64,000 nucleotides of DNA. Origin: Megamerina dolium (lineage: Eukaryota; Arthropoda; Insecta; Diptera; Megamerinidae). The DNA lies in contig OY978526.1 of NCBI GenBank assembly GCA_963854835.1, positions 47,901,640 through 47,965,639 on the forward strand, given 5' to 3'. Below, piece by piece: positions 11,037 through 22,907 of this stretch (position 1 is the first letter of the stretch; every line of letters begins with the position of its first letter). Made by a program: the position numbers and the translations under genes. The notes beneath the pieces were generated by a model. It was not told the DNA's origin. It did not search any database and worked only from the letters and a program-made list of their open reading frames with translations.

Positions 11037-11796
11037 AGCTCTTGGAAATACTGTGACGTCACACTCTATCAAATTAACTTAGAACCGATTAGAGGTAAGA
11101 TATGATCGCTACCTTAATATTCTGTCGTCTGTGTGCTTTCGTATAATATGCGCACTGATCGTTGTTATCAGTGTTGTCAATTTAGCATTTTGGTTTAGTT
11201 TCGTGGCTTTTTTCTAGCCCTTTCTTATTTTCAAACTGGTTTTTTTTTTAGGATAATCCATCATACATACAATACAAGATATTGTATAAATTCAGTGCAA
11301 CGCTGTGTTAAAAATCGAAGAAACTTTTTATGGGAAGCATCACATTTGCCGCCATTATCTTTCCCTTATGTTAAATAGTCAGCTGTGTTGCGCGGAATAT
11401 TTGTTTCTATTACAGGATATACAAGTCAAAATTTCGAGTATATTGCTTTACTGGCAACAGATTCGAGATTGCAATTCGCAATCAAAACTTTGACCTAATT
11501 GCGAATTCGACACGGCTACAGTACCTTTTAATGCAGCCCAGCTCATAAGGATGTTAGACTCTTGTGATATATTTAAACAGTAGTTCATCCAATTCATCTG
11601 ACGAAGAGGAAAATGTTACATGTTAGATATAGTCCACTATGGACTATAATATAATTTTGAATTTTTCGGCAATAGGCTGCTTTTGTAGAATGTTGAAATA
11701 GTTTGCCGTTGTCCTCTTCTAAACTCACATGTTTTCCAATTGTTAAAACGAAAGCGATTGATTTAATGTTTGTAATTGTATATATTAATTAGTAGT
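11037..11796. other. No recognisable gene
   Basis: AT-rich sequence up to the truncated 5' end of the LINE. No supported feature. Confidence 0.5.
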
Positions 11797-14209
11797 TTTA
11801 TGCGACTTCGCCGCAGCACGAAACATGGTAATTGGTGGTACCAGATTCCAGCGTCTCGACATCCACAAAGCGACATGGCTGTCTCCAGATCAACGTACAA
11901 GAAACCAAATTGATCATGTGGTGATTGACGGAAGGCATGCTTCCAGTGTGATGGACGTGAAATCGATCCGTGGTGCCAACATCGACTCGGATCACTACCT
12001 TGTTGCAGCTAAGGTGCGCACACGCCTATGTGTCGCAAATAACAAGAGAAGTCCCACACAGAGAAAGCTCGAGTCAGTAAGCTGCGATCACCAGAGACAG
12101 CAGATGCATTTTCCACTCGACTATCGGATCTGCTTATGCAGAACACTCCCCCACTTGATGATACATGTGCACGGTGGACACATATATCCCACTCCATGAC
12201 TACTGCTGCCGAGGAGGTAATCGGTTACTACCTGCCTCTGAGGAATGAGTGGTATGATCAGGAGTGTCGCGACGCTACCGCAGAGAAAGACGCCGCCTAC
12301 AGAAAAACCCTGCGTGCAGGCGTAACGCGAGCTGTTAAGGAGCGGTATAGAGAGAAAAGGAGTGCAGAGAGACGTCTTTTCAGGCGCAAGAAGAGGGAGT
12401 TGGAAAGACGCGAGTGTGAGGAAATAGAGATGTGTACCGACAAGAATGAGACTCGAAAATTCTTTGAAAAGATCAAGCGCCTGAGTGGAGGTTTAAATCC
12501 CGGAGCCTCTTCTTGTCGTGATGGAAATGGAAATCTGGTTACGGATGTCCAGAGTGTACTGAGCCTATGGAGGGAACACTTCTCCACGTTACTGAATGGC
12601 GATGCTACGAACAATTCCGCCAATGGAGGAGAATGCCCGATAACCCCAATTACAGATGATGGTGTTGATATTCCATCACCCGACTATGACGAGGTTGAAA
12701 CGGCCATTTTAAGGCTGAAGAACAACAAAACTGCAGGTGCTGATGGCCTGCCTGCCGAGTTGTTTAAGACCGGAGGCGATGAACTGCTCACCCGTATGCA
12801 CCAGCTCATAAGCAGAATATGGTCGGATGAAAGCATGCCTGATGATTGGAGGCTCAGTGTTCTCTGTCCTGTACATAAAAAAGGAGACCCCACAATTTGC
12901 GCCAACTACCGTGGAATAAGTCTCCTGAGCATCGCGTACAAGGTTCTATCGAGCGTACTGTGTGAAAGGTTGAAGCCTATGCTCAGCAACCTGATTGGAC
13001 CTTATCAGTGTGGCTTCAGACCTGGTAAGTCCACCATCGACCAGATTTTCACACTGCGCCAAATCCTGGAGAAGACCCAAGAAAAACAGACCGACACACA
13101 CCACCTATTTGTTGATTATAAAGCCGCTTTCGACAGTCCGGTAAGGGATTACCTCTACGCAACAATGTCTGAGTTCGGTATTCCTGCAAAGCTCATTCGA
13201 CTTTGTAGAATGACACTGCATAACTCCCGTTGTGCAGTGAAAATTGGGAAGGACCTCTCCGCACCGTTTAATACCGAACGGGGTTTCAGACAAGGTGATT
13301 CGTTATCGTGCGACTTCTTCAATCTTATTATGGAGAAAATAATACGAGCTGCTGATCTACGACATAATGGCACTATCTTCAACAAAAGTGTCATGCTGTT
13401 AGCGTATGCCGACGATATTGACATAATCGGCATGAACACGCGAGCAGTCAGTGCAGCATTCTCAGAGTTGGAAAGAGAGTCGCGTCGGATGGGTCTCACG
13501 GTGAACGAGGGCAAGACGAAGTATCTAGTGTCAACAAACAAAGAGTCCCGGCGTCTTGGACAGCACGTCACTGTTGACAACTACGCTTTTGAAGTAGTAA
13601 GGGACTTTGTCTATCTTGGAACCAGCATTATCAGCAGTAATGACGTCAGCTTGGAGATCATGCGTAGGATAACTCAGGTGTTACTTTGGGCTGAGTAAGC
13701 AATTGAGAAGTCGAGCCCTCTCTCGAAGAACGAAAACTACACTCTACAAGTCTCTCATCATGCCTGTCCTAACATATGGCGCTGAAGCCTGGACAATTTC
13801 CACCTCGGATGAGCGAATACTTGGAGTTTTCGAGAGAAAAGTCCTACGCAAGATCTTTGGACCTATTTGCGTTGGTGGCGAGTACCGAATAAGGTACAAC
13901 CATGAGCTGTACGAGCTGTATGCCGATATTGACATAGTAAAGCGCATCAAAATCCAGCGGCTGCGCTGGCTAGGTCATGTCGAGCGAATGGAAGAACACG
14001 CTCCAGCTAAGAAGGTGTTATATTCGGAACCCGCTGGAGGATGACGCAAAAGAGGAAGACCAAAAATCCGGTGGAAAGACCAAGTACTGGAGAACCTGAC
14101 GGCGCTTGGAATTTCTAACTGGCGCCAGCTAGCGAAGAACAGAGATGGCTGGCGAAGCATGTTATTTTCGGCCTATATCGATATTCGGTTGTTATGGCCA
14201 CATAAGTAA
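11797..14209 (+). pseudogene. Non-LTR retrotransposon (LINE), 5'-truncated, endonuclease C-terminus and RT
   Basis: The left edge cuts into the APE endonuclease: LCDFAAARNMVIGG, NQIDHVVIDGRHASS and GANIDSDHYLVAAKVRTRL (catalytic SDH). A frameshift near 12070 moves to the RT frame (open to 13698). Motifs are NNKTAGADGLPAELFK, NYRGISLLSIAYKVLS, CGFRPGKSTIDQIF, LFVDYKAAFDSP (Asp 1), FRQGDSLSCDFFN and LLAYADDIDIIG (catalytic Asp pair intact). A second frameshift at about 13680 leads to VLTYGAEAWTIS, VERMEEHAPAKK, a CGA-to-TGA stop at 14042, GRPKIRWKDQ and the end at WPHK. TAAG repeats follow. Two frameshifts plus one stop make it inactive. Confidence 0.9.
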
Positions 14210-14669
14210 GTAAGAAAGTTTTATGAAAGTATTTTCTCATATATTTGTAACTAATGTAATGTAATGATAAAAAGGCTGTCCTTTACCCTTTTTTTGAACC
14301 ATTTAGCTTATTTAGCGTTTTTATTTGGCCGATCTAGCTTTTTTATTTTTGAAGTCCTGGCAACACTGTATTGAATGTGTCTCCCATGTAGATGCGAGCA
14401 CGTAATAACATGAAAACATTAACATTTTCAGTCTGTGTCTGATTGTGAGGCATGTGTGACAGGTGTTCACATATGTACATCTACACTTTATCGCTTTTAT
14501 ATCATTGTGCATACGTATTGTATTGTATTAGCCTAATATACTCTCGAATTAATTATCATTATTAGTATATTATTCGCTGGTTGCTCTCTCTCTCTCTCAA
14601 ACAACACACACACACACTATCTATTGCCATGAACCATTGAATGTGATCTATTGCTTTATATCGTTGTGC
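14210..14669. other. Spacer with CT and CA microsatellites
   Basis: No gene. (CT)n then (CA)n occupy about 14584-14622. The stretch 14327-14365 (GCCGATCTAGC, T-run, GAAGTCCTGGCA) is repeated with few changes at 21304-21340, so it is a short dispersed repeat of unknown kind. Confidence 0.55.
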
Positions 14670-14673
14670 ATAT

Positions 14674-15124
14674 TGTATCAAGTATAGATGGTTGGTTACT
14701 CATCACTATTGTGACTGACACTATTGTGAATGACACGAATATTGGCAGCATCGAAACGAATGCCAAAAAAAGAAATAGGCGATAACCAGAACACGCCAAC
14801 GAGAAAGAAAGAGATGAATCTCGACTACGATAAAGAAAATTCTGGAGTGTTGCCAACAGAGTATAAATAGAGCCAGTGTTGACAAATGAAAATCAATCTA
14901 ATCCCGAACGTGATTGCGCAAACATCGATACAGTATCAGAGGCAAAACTTGCAAGTACATTAAAAGAGTTATTGTAAATAGTTGATTGTAAACAGAGTTG
15001 ATAAAATAAATTGTTGCTGTGTACAGTTGTACAACTAAGTGTTGCAATTATTATTAACAGAATCCAGTGATCGAACAGGGTTAATTCAAATAGAATTAAA
15101 CGCTCACAAAATAAAAACGTAACA
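14674..15124 (+). repeat. 5' LTR of the gypsy element
   Basis: Runs from TGTATCAAG to CGTAACA. It aligns with the 3' LTR and with the solo LTR, whose cleaner ends read TGTAACGAG and CGTAACA. A TATAAATA box lies near 14862 (GAGTATAAATAGAGCC), a likely LTR promoter. It has a direct duplication near its start (CACTATTGTGACTGA then CACTATTGTGAATGA) that the 3' LTR lacks. Confidence 0.88.
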
Positions 15125-15126
15125 AT

Positions 15127-15143
15127 TGGTGTCAGAAGTGGGA
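15127..15143 (+). promoter_or_regulatory. Probable primer binding site
   Basis: TGGTGTCAGAAGTGGGA begins 2 bp after the 5' LTR, where minus-strand synthesis is primed. I cannot name the matching tRNA with confidence. Confidence 0.6.
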
Positions 15144-15153
15144 TTCTGTAAAG

Positions 15154-16410
15154 ATGGTGAAAATTGACCAACTAAAAGTGGACCAACTGAAAAAGTTGTC
15201 AGAGATGAATCTATTGACATCAGGTACAAAAGCAGAACTGCTGGTGAGGCTAAGGCAAACCGTGGAGGCTAAGGGTATTAATGTAGAAGAACATGAGTTC
15301 TTTGAGGAAGCCGATATACATGCAGTTGTCCACGCTGAGGAAGAGAGCAAGATAGATTCAAGTGGTTAACTCATGGAATTCATGAAATCTATGATGCAAC
15401 AGCAGAAACAACAGTTACAAGAAAATGCATCTCGCCAAGAAACGCTATGGGAGAATTCCAGAAATCAATTAACAGCAAACTTCAAGAAATATCTGGGGCT
15501 ATTAATGAGAAAGTTACAGAACTAAAAGAACAAACAAATAAATAAATATGTGGCACTTAAAGCCCCAAAGGGCTCATTTGCCGAGCTTCTCTTCCATTAC
15601 TGTTGTGCGTCTTAAATTTGGGCAGTATTAGAAGGAACCTACTTATTTTAACCGGTTCCGAACGGCAGAACACTTGTGACATCACTTTTTCTGAGCTTTG
15701 TCACAGAGTTCTTTTAGAAGCTTTTTCATGGCAAGTTGTTACTGTCGGAAGAATTGCCAATAGCTTACCGAACTAAAAGAACAGGTAGATGATATTTCCG
15801 AAACCATTAATTAAAAAGTCACGGATCTGTCATCTAGCTTTCTCCGGTAATTCGGAAGAGTTCGTCGAAGAAATAAAAATAGAGGCATTCATAGACGGCA
15901 TACGTGATGGAGAGAGAAAGCGTGCCCTAGTCATGTCACCAAGGAATACATGTGCCGAAAAAGTCAATAGTGCCTTGATGTTCGAGGCCGCCAGTTTGAT
16001 GTGTCGACCAATGCCACGGGTCCGCCAACTACAAACAGAATCATCAGATCTGGTTCAAGCAGTGTGTCAGGCATTCAAGTCAGTAGTGCAGCCTAAAGGA
16101 CGAACAAGGAATCAACGCAAAAATAAATTTGCCGGTAAGTGCTTCATATGGGATCGATCAAAGAGGACACATGGCGCGTAATTACCGTCTACGACGTAAA
16201 CAACAAAGATCGAATTCACCAGGACTACGAAAGGAAGTAAACATGGATAGTAAAGATTGTTCTCGGGTAAGAAGCCACGACTCACGAATGTACTGTCAAG
16301 AAGATCAATGGAACGACCCAGATCTCGTAAAGATTATGGAATACAAGGAGCAGGGCATACGTCCAGATTGGGAAGAGATGGCTAATGAGAGTCCAATAGC
16401 AAAGGCATAC
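15154..16410 (+). pseudogene. gypsy gag relic with SAP-like N-terminus and a zinc knuckle
   Basis: The first open segment (15154-15369) starts MVKIDQLKVDQLKKLSEM and reads GTKAELLVRLRQTVEA, a helix-turn-helix pattern like the SAP DNA-binding motif. After a stop and a SINE insertion (15533-15769), the second segment (15789-16181) reads DGIRDGERKRALVM. It ends in a broken zinc knuckle, KCFIWDRSKRTHGA; a 1-base shift restores GHMARNYRLRRK, so the CCHC pattern is damaged. A short acidic/basic tail follows to 16410. Stops and the insertion make it non-functional. Confidence 0.75.
15533..15769 (-). repeat. tRNA-derived SINE, copy 2, inserted in gypsy gag
   Basis: The reverse strand of this segment matches the 3' two-thirds of the SINE at 57985-58306 (GCAATTGGC, AACTTGCCA, AGCTTCTAAAAGAAC, GACAAAGCTC, GTGATGTCAC, GGCACTTAAAGCC). 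It ends in a (TTTA)n tail. It is bounded by a perfect 14-bp target duplication, GAACTAAAAGAACA, at 15519-15532 and 15770-15783. The tRNA head is missing (5' truncation). Tail plus long duplication indicate LINE-machinery retroposition. Confidence 0.88.
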
Positions 16411-16429
16411 TAGGCGCAGTGGCAAAGCC

Positions 16430-17579
16430 TGCACTTACGAGACGGATGTTTATTCCGAGCATGGGAAAATGAAGATAGAAAAATCACTAATGATCTTCTA
16501 GTGGTACCCGAAGCAAGGATAAATGAAGCGATAGCTGAGTATCACAATGCCTCCAGTGGAGGGCATTTGGGAATCACCAAAACCGTCGAGAAAATAAAGA
16601 AACGGTTTTATTGGGTTGGAGGTCATGACCATGTCGCTGATAGGAATCGGAAGTGTAAGTAATGTGCAATGGCCAAAGGTCCCACTAAGTCGAGGTAAGA
16701 TGCACCAATATACCGTAGGTGCTCCATTTGAGCGAATTGCTATGGACATAGCTGGACCATTTCCAACAAGGAACGCAGGGAACAAGTATGTTCTTGTGGT
16801 TATCGATTACTTCAGTAAATGGCCTGAAGTATACCCCATTCCAAATCATTACCGATGTATTCGCCAACCAATGGGTTATTCGTATTGGTGTACCGATGTT
16901 ACACTCAGACCAAGGTGGAAATGTCGAATCAGTTGTATTCCAAGAGATGTGCCGTATGTTGGGTATATACAAAACTCGTACAACACCTTTGCATCCACAA
17001 TCTGATGGCATGGTAGAACGATTTAACCGTATCTTGGAGGAATATTTGAGAAAAGTCGTAAATAAATACCAAAGAGACGGGGATGTACATATACCAATGT
17101 TCCTCATGGCATATCGATGAGCACAACATGATACGACGGCTACTACACCGGCAATAGCAATTTTTGGAAACGAGTTAAGACTGCCATCTGATTTAAAATT
17201 TGGAGCCTTAACACCAACGAGATCAACAGAAGATAACTATAATAGCGCAAAGCGGGTACAATTGGATGAAGTACATTAGTTCATCAAAGAGCGGTCGCAG
17301 ATGATAAGCCATAAGATGAAGGCCAGTTATGACTTGAAAGCACATTCTAAAGTGTTCTATGAAGGAGAGCTTGTAATGCTTCATAATCCACAACGAAATA
17401 AAAGCCTCTCCCCTAAGCTACAGACTCATTGGGAAGGACCATATGAGATTATAGCAAAGATATCGTATCGTATTCAATGTGCTTGGAATAAAAAAGCAAA
17501 GTTTAAAGAAGAGCACTTGGAGCGACTTGCGCCATATCGGGGAGAAGTACAAAAACTTGTTCGGGATGGACAAGGTTAA
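16430..17579 (+). pseudogene. gypsy integrase relic
   Basis: LLVVPEARINEAIAEYHNAS, GGHLGITKTVEKIKKRFYW and a degenerate C-x-x-C form the HHCC zinc domain. The catalytic core has ERIAMDIAGPFPTRNAG (first Asp), VPMLHSDQGGNVES (second Asp) and HPQSDGMVERFNRILEEYL (Glu). A frameshift lies near 16840 and stops lie near 17118 and 17278. The C-terminal part, KVFYEGELVMLHNPQR to EGPYEIIAKI, is the usual SH3-like region. The frame ends just before the polypurine tract and 3' LTR. Confidence 0.88.
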
Positions 17580-17590
17580 GAGGAGGGTAG
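17578..17590 (+). promoter_or_regulatory. Polypurine tract of the gypsy element
   Basis: AAGAGGAGGGTAG lies immediately 5' of the 3' LTR, the expected place for plus-strand priming. Confidence 0.7.
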
Positions 17591-18025
17591 TATAACGATT
17601 ATCGATGGTTGGTTACTCATCACTATTGTGAATGACACGAATATTGGCAGCATCGAAACGAATGTCAACAGAAAGAAAAAGGTGATAACCAGAACACGCC
17701 AACGAGAAAGAAAGAGATGAATCTCGACTACGATAAAGGAAGATTCTGGAGTGTTGCTACAGAGTATAAATAGAGCCAGTGTTGACAAATGCAAATCATT
17801 CGAATCCTGAACGTGATTGGGCAAACATCGATACAGTATTAGAGGCAAAAGTTGCAAGTTTAAAAGAGTTATTGTAAATAGTTGATTTTAAACAGAGTTG
17901 ATTAAATAAATTGTTGCTGCATATAGTTGTAGAAAATAAGTGTTGCAATTATCATTAACAGAATCCAGTGATCGAACAGGGTTAATTCAAATAGAATTAA
18001 ATGCTCACAGAATAAAAATGTAACA
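17591..18025 (+). repeat. 3' LTR of the gypsy element
   Basis: Runs from TATAACGATTATCG to ATGTAACA and aligns with 14674-15124. It has the same TATAAATAGAGCC box. ATAT follows. Confidence 0.88.
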
Positions 18026-18852
18026 ATATAAATGAATATATTATAATAACAGTTACCTGTTGTGTCTTTATTTTGCATTGATATTTTTGTATTTTTGTAT
18101 TGATGCAACATATGAATATTATCTAAACATTTTTATCTAGAAAACTTGGCAACAATATTTACACATACAAGTATTTTGTAAATCATAGGATGAACGCGTG
18201 AAAGCTGTCCTTAATAATAAATTTCTTAAACTAGGTGTATTCAACAATAAAATAAGTACGTGATTATCATTAGGTAAGGGGAATACAAGCAAAGATTGAA
18301 GAACCCTAATTAAAATGTTTACGCTACGTGATTATCACTCTATGTGGCAGATGCAGGGAGAGTCTATGAGAGGATATTGAAATCTTCATTACATAGTATG
18401 TATCATGTCTTTTTACCCACATCAATTCTATTTGCTCATTGATTTTATGTCAAGTGTGCGTGTTAAGCTACATAGGATTATATTAATTACGATTCTAATC
18501 CCTATAGAATATTTATTTTCATCATCTACTACGTTCATACGAAAATAAATACATTATGTACTTATATATCTCTATATACATATGTATATAAGAAGTAAAA
18601 ACCAATATCAAAAGAATAGAGAGCTATCCCATCTCCATAATTTCTTGAATTTATTTCTATATGAAATGGGCCCTTTTGGAAGGCATAGTATTCACTTTCA
18701 CGTTAGAACAGTTTATAGAAGAAAGTTTTTTTCAAGCACCTCTCATATGTATGCCTCGTTGCATGTCGAGTTTTTAATAGAAAATTTGTCATTCATAATT
18801 CATTGCTAAACCAAAAACCAAAAAGAAACCAAAATTTCACTTGCGTTCGTAC
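18026..18852. other. No recognisable gene
   Basis: AT-rich spacer. ORFs here are short and lack recognisable motifs. Confidence 0.5.
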
Positions 18853-19126
18853 TAGGGATGCCAATCCCGGGATCCCGACTTTTTTAAGTCTCGAAACTCC
18901 CGACTTTAGTCAATTCAAATCACTTCTGAAAACAATTATTTTAATAGCCAATTACGTTTTTCAAACTTTCAAACTTTTTTTAGGCAAAACAAGCATTACT
19001 TCTAACATTGATTACGTTTTAAGCGTTTGCAACATCTTTTTGATAAAGCAGCAGGCAACCAAATTTTCAGAGTGCAAATTATAGCCAAAATGACTGACAC
19101 ACACAGCAGTTCAGGTAAAATATTTA

Positions 19127-20149
19127 TTGGGTGTATAACTTTAAAAGATCGGTTTTTTAATAAAAAATGCATATTTATTTGAAGCATATTTCGTCATATA
19201 TCGTCATATTTTGCTGTTCTGAAATTTACGGAACGATGCTTTAGCTAAATAAAACAGCATCGCAATGGTTTGCTCGTTTTCGATCTGATCATTCTGATTT
19301 TAAAGATGAACCTCCCTCTGGTCGACTAACTACTGAAAAAATTGATGAAATCATGGAAAACATTGAGCAAGACCGGCACATAAGCAGCGTGGACGTTGCT
19401 AACGAACTAGGCATTCATCACCAAACAGTTATCAACCATTTGAAGAAAGCTGAATACACAAAAAGGCTCGACGTTTGGGTGCCACATGAATTAATAGTAA
19501 AAATTTTAATGGACCGAATTTCCATATGCGATTCACTACTAGAACGGAACGAAATCGAACCACGTACGACAATAAAGTGCGAAAAAGATCATGGACGAAG
19601 CTACGTGAAGCTTCACAAACGGTGGCAAAGTCAGGATTGACACCAAAAAAGGTAATGCTATGTGTCTGTTTCATTGTGTTCATATTGTCCATTATGCGTT
19701 TCTACAACCTAGTCAAAAGATTGATTCTGATCTCTACTATCAACAATTAACGATATTGAAGTAAGTATGTCCAGAATTGAGCAATAGAAAAAGTGTTGTG
19801 TTCCATCATGACAACGCCAGACCACACACATCTTTGATGACCTGGCAGAAATTGAGAGATTGGCTGGGAAGTTTTGATGCACCTACCATATAGCCCGGAT
19901 CTTGCAACTTCAGATTATCCTTTGTTTCGATCTATTAATGGTTTAAATTTAAATTCCGTTGAGGCCTTCAATACGCACTTAATTAGTTTTTCGCTCAGAA
20001 AATCCCGAAGTTCTACACAGATGGAATAATGGTTTTATTCCAAAAATGGCAAGGGTTATCGATCAAAACGATACATATTTGGTTCAATAAAACTCGTTTC
20101 AAATATAAGCAAAAAGTGTGTGTGTAAGCGAACTTTTTCGAACACCCAA
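19127..20149 (+). mobile_element. mariner element with TIRs and TA duplication, decayed
   Basis: Terminal repeats TTGGGTGT at the left and ACACCCAA at the right are bounded by TA (19125-19126 and 20150-20151). The imperfect repeat extends about 25 bp inward. The element is 1023 bp, shorter than the usual 1.3 kb, so internal deletions have occurred. It lies within the possible hAT remnant. Confidence 0.85.
19264..20092 (+). pseudogene. mariner transposase relic
   Basis: WFARFRSDHSDFKDEPPSGR, then IMENIEQDRHISSVDVANEL and GIHHQTVINHLKKAEYTKR form the paired-type DNA-binding half. NEIEPRTTIKCEKDHGRSYV is where the first catalytic block should be, and it is wrecked. AKSGLTPKKVMLCVC follows, then [17 protein letters not shown] (second Asp). 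Broken pieces of SPDLATSDYPLF (third Asp) and a C-terminal part follow. Several frameshifts and stops are present. The residues resemble irritans-type mariners. Confidence 0.82.
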
Positions 20150-21303
20150 TATTTCTAAAATATGAAAATAAAAAATTTTATTGTACGCCTATTCTAACAA
20201 AAATAAATAAATTTAAAGTTATGCATATTAGTGTACGTAAAACGTCAATTACCTTAGCGGTTAATTTTAATTCTTTTACTAATTGTTATTATTTCTTTAT
20301 TTTTTATGTTTTCAGACTGAACAAATCGAATAACACTGCAGAATGTGACGCATTTTTACAACGTTTAACTACTCAAAATTGTTGAAATTTCACAAATAAA
20401 CCCGAGAGAAAGAAAAGGTTGAAATTATCAGAGCAATACGTGAAGAAACATATTTTTTCGGTCGGTGAATAAGGGTATGCAAGCAGACAATCTGAAGAAA
20501 TATCTTCAAATTCAAAAGAAGAACCAGTGCCGTTAGAGTCAGATACAGCATTTGAAATATTTTCTGATTTGGAACCAATAGACTTCAATTTCAAAATTGG
20601 CAAAAGTATTCATATTGAACGTGATACCTTAAAGTACAATAAATTTTTTGAGAATGAGTCCATAGTCCAGGAAGATATCAACAATTAAAAAATCGCAGCT
20701 CGACAAGAAAACGCTTGTACTCCACTTATGCTTAATTTAGAAATTTTTATAAACTAAATTTATTAGGTCTCAAAAAAAATTAATGCACACTTTTCATAGT
20801 TTTTCCATTTTTGAAGCTATTTCTTTATCAACCGATTTTGACATTTTTGGATCCGAAAGAAGCGTTAGCTTGTCTTCTTTTAGGGACCGGATCGGAAAAA
20901 ATGTATCTAGTGAATTTTTTTTGCTATACTCTAAATACAAAAAATATATATATTCTACTTAAAAACATAATAAATATTAACCGATTTTGATTTTTTATGA
21001 CTTGTTGAAAATGTATTTACGAAAATTATGCATTGTTTTACCAAAATAATACGTCAAGAGTCATATAAATGGCCAATAAAATATATATTTGAAACCGAAA
21101 TAGAATGTCCCTAGGCGGCAACCCTAAACATAATTTGTTGACCTGATTTTTTTCTGATCTTCTTTATAGGACTCTCTACATAGGTTATGCATACGTAGAA
21201 AAAGCTTTTTGAGAATTGTTAAATCCTAATGAATATTGGTTATAAATAATACATGAGCTATTTATGAAATGATGTCTGGCCCTTTTTTTACCTTTTTAAT
21301 TTT

Positions 21304-21340
21304 GCCGATCTCGCTTTTTTTATTTTTGAAGTTCTGGCAC
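21304..21340 (+). repeat. Short dispersed repeat shared with 14327-14365
   Basis: GCCGATCTCGC, a T-run, GAAGTTCTGGCA. The second copy at 14327 differs by a few bases. Origin unknown. Confidence 0.45.
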
Positions 21341-21499
21341 CATTGCAGTTTATGTTGTCTCTTATGGTACCAATGAATTTTTAATCTTGTGTCACTTAAC
21401 AATACGCATTTGGCATTTAACAAGTCTTCAGTCCTAAAGTGACACACTCAAATTTTTTTGATATCGTTTTATCGTTATTACGAGTGTATCGTTCTTCCA

Positions 21500-22376
21500 C
21501 AAAATTGTTCCATCATACTAGTTTTTAAACTGCTGGTACAATAGACATGTATTCTGCCGCAGTTAAAGAAAGTGCGAAGGCGCGTTGCCTCATCGTGGGC
21601 CATGAAATCTCACCATCTTGAAGTGTTAAAATATAGCCAGAGATTGATCGCATTTCGTTGATATCACTGGCCCAATCTGCATCGCAGTAGCCAACGAGTT
21701 CAGAAGTACTATTATGTTAGCAAAGACCCTTGTCTTTGCAACTTTGTAATGCCGTCCACAATTACTAGGATTAAACTTGAGCTGCATACGACAAACAATC
21801 AATTGCCTGCCTTTAGGTACTCTTCATGTATTGCTTTTCCCTGTATAATTAGTAGACAAGTTGCATCGTCCCTAGTAAGTCGTATACCCAAAACGGTGGA
21901 AGCCCCACCAAGACCTGTCATCCTAAAATGCTTTTACAAACCATGCTTTCAAATATGCAATAGCTTGTTATCACTCAAAATGGTAAATCTGTCGTATACA
22001 GTTACAAGGTAATAGATGTACGGATAAGTATTACAACGTTTTAAACCAAAACTGACAAGTACGCTATTCAGCTTAAGGTGCCAGGCTCTACTGGATTGCC
22101 TCAAGCTGCTACTATATAAATCTGGTAAATCTTCAAAACGTATTTTGCGTGCAACTGGCGCGAACATTTCATTATAATCGATGCTCTTCTGTTGACTGCA
22201 ATCCTGTACAACCAATTTTTCTTTATACCTTATTATATCGGCGTTAGAGTAGGTTTTCGTTTTAAATACTCGCTTTTATCGAAATCTTTTTATGTGAATC
22301 CATTTCTTCCGTCATTGCCTTTTCCAGAACTTGCTTTCTGCATAAGTTATAGCTTCTTTGGCGGTTGTTTGGTCAC
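21500..22376 (-). pseudogene. Copia-type RT and RNase H relic
   Basis: Downwards from 22376: ESKFWKRQ-RKKW, VVQDCSQQKSIDYNEMFAPV (RT start), SSRAWHLKLNSVLVSFGLKR with TYPYIYY, then MTGLGGASTVLGIRLTRDD. The RNase H block is LVGYCDADWASDINEMRSIS, GYILTLQDGEISW and AFALSLTAAEYMSI. The order and the DADWA motif are diagnostic of Ty1/copia. The YVDD region and intervening frames are broken. No LTR was found. The right edge meets dispersed repeat R2 at about 22400. Confidence 0.82.
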
Positions 22377-22409
22377 TAAAATCATAGTGATGTTTGACCT
22401 AATGTTTGA

Positions 22410-22780
22410 CATTACGAACAGAGTTTGGGCTGTAAACAAATTTTTAGAGGTATATGAAATTGTGGTAGATTCTAAATTTTAGTGGTAGATTTTAGTGAAG
22501 TAAAAGATGATATTTATGAAGTCGCTTTTTATTATTCATTAAAAAGTATAATGTTTCACATTTATTACTAATGTATAAACAAAAATATTAATTTCACGTT
22601 TCATTGTTACACATGTTAATACATTTAAAAAATCGTTTATCAAAATTAAATCACAAATTTACATTAAATGATAAACTTTTGATTGATGATTTGATGATTT
22701 ACATTAAATGATAAACTTTTGGGAACATATTTATGTACTTACATAGTTAACTTTAAATATAAATTTATAGCAGCATTTAA
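22410..22780 (+). repeat. Dispersed repeat R2, copy 1, first segment
   Basis: Matches the reverse complement of about 43830-44215 (for example GTGGTAGATTCTAAA, GTGGTAGATTTTA-TGAAGTA, AATGTTTCACATTTATTACT). It is interrupted at 22781 by piggyBac 2 at a TTAA. Segment 2 is 25245-25420 and segment 3 is about 29690-29990. Confidence 0.75.
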
Positions 22781-22907
22781 CCCTTTCGCTCCGACTTTTG
22801 TAAGGCGCTTGCACAACATATTTTCGACATTTTGGAAACCCAATGGGACTTTAGAAGCGTAAAAATCAAACGAAGCACGTATCTTATGTGGAAAGGGTGT
22901 TTTGGGG

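Larger units (their letters stand above)
14674..18025 (+). mobile_element. Ty3/gypsy LTR retrotransposon, internally deleted
   Basis: A 3352-bp element with 5' LTR 14674-15124 and 3' LTR 17591-18025. It is flanked by the 4-bp duplication ATAT (14670-14673 and 18026-18029). Internal order: primer site, gag with a SINE insertion, a deletion removing protease, RT and RNase H, then integrase. The LTRs differ at many positions and by indels, so it is an old insertion. A solo LTR of the same family lies at 55680-56117, also flanked by ATAT. Confidence 0.9.
18853..21126. mobile_element. Possible hAT-type remnant (contains a mariner)
   Basis: The left boundary TAGGGATGCCAATCCC and the complement of the right boundary (TAGGGTTGCCGCC) match at the start, as short hAT ends do. 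The left subterminal part has tandem CCCGGGATCCCGAC / CTCCCGAC motifs. Inside, 20474-20686 is an open acidic stretch (SEEISSNSKEEPVPLES, EIFSDLEPIDFNFKIG) I cannot assign. No 8-bp duplication is visible, so the call is weak. Confidence 0.3.

Noticed and set aside
22192..22482. 96-residue plus-strand frame with hydrophobic segments
   Set aside because: Antisense to the Copia RT relic and the edge of repeat R2.
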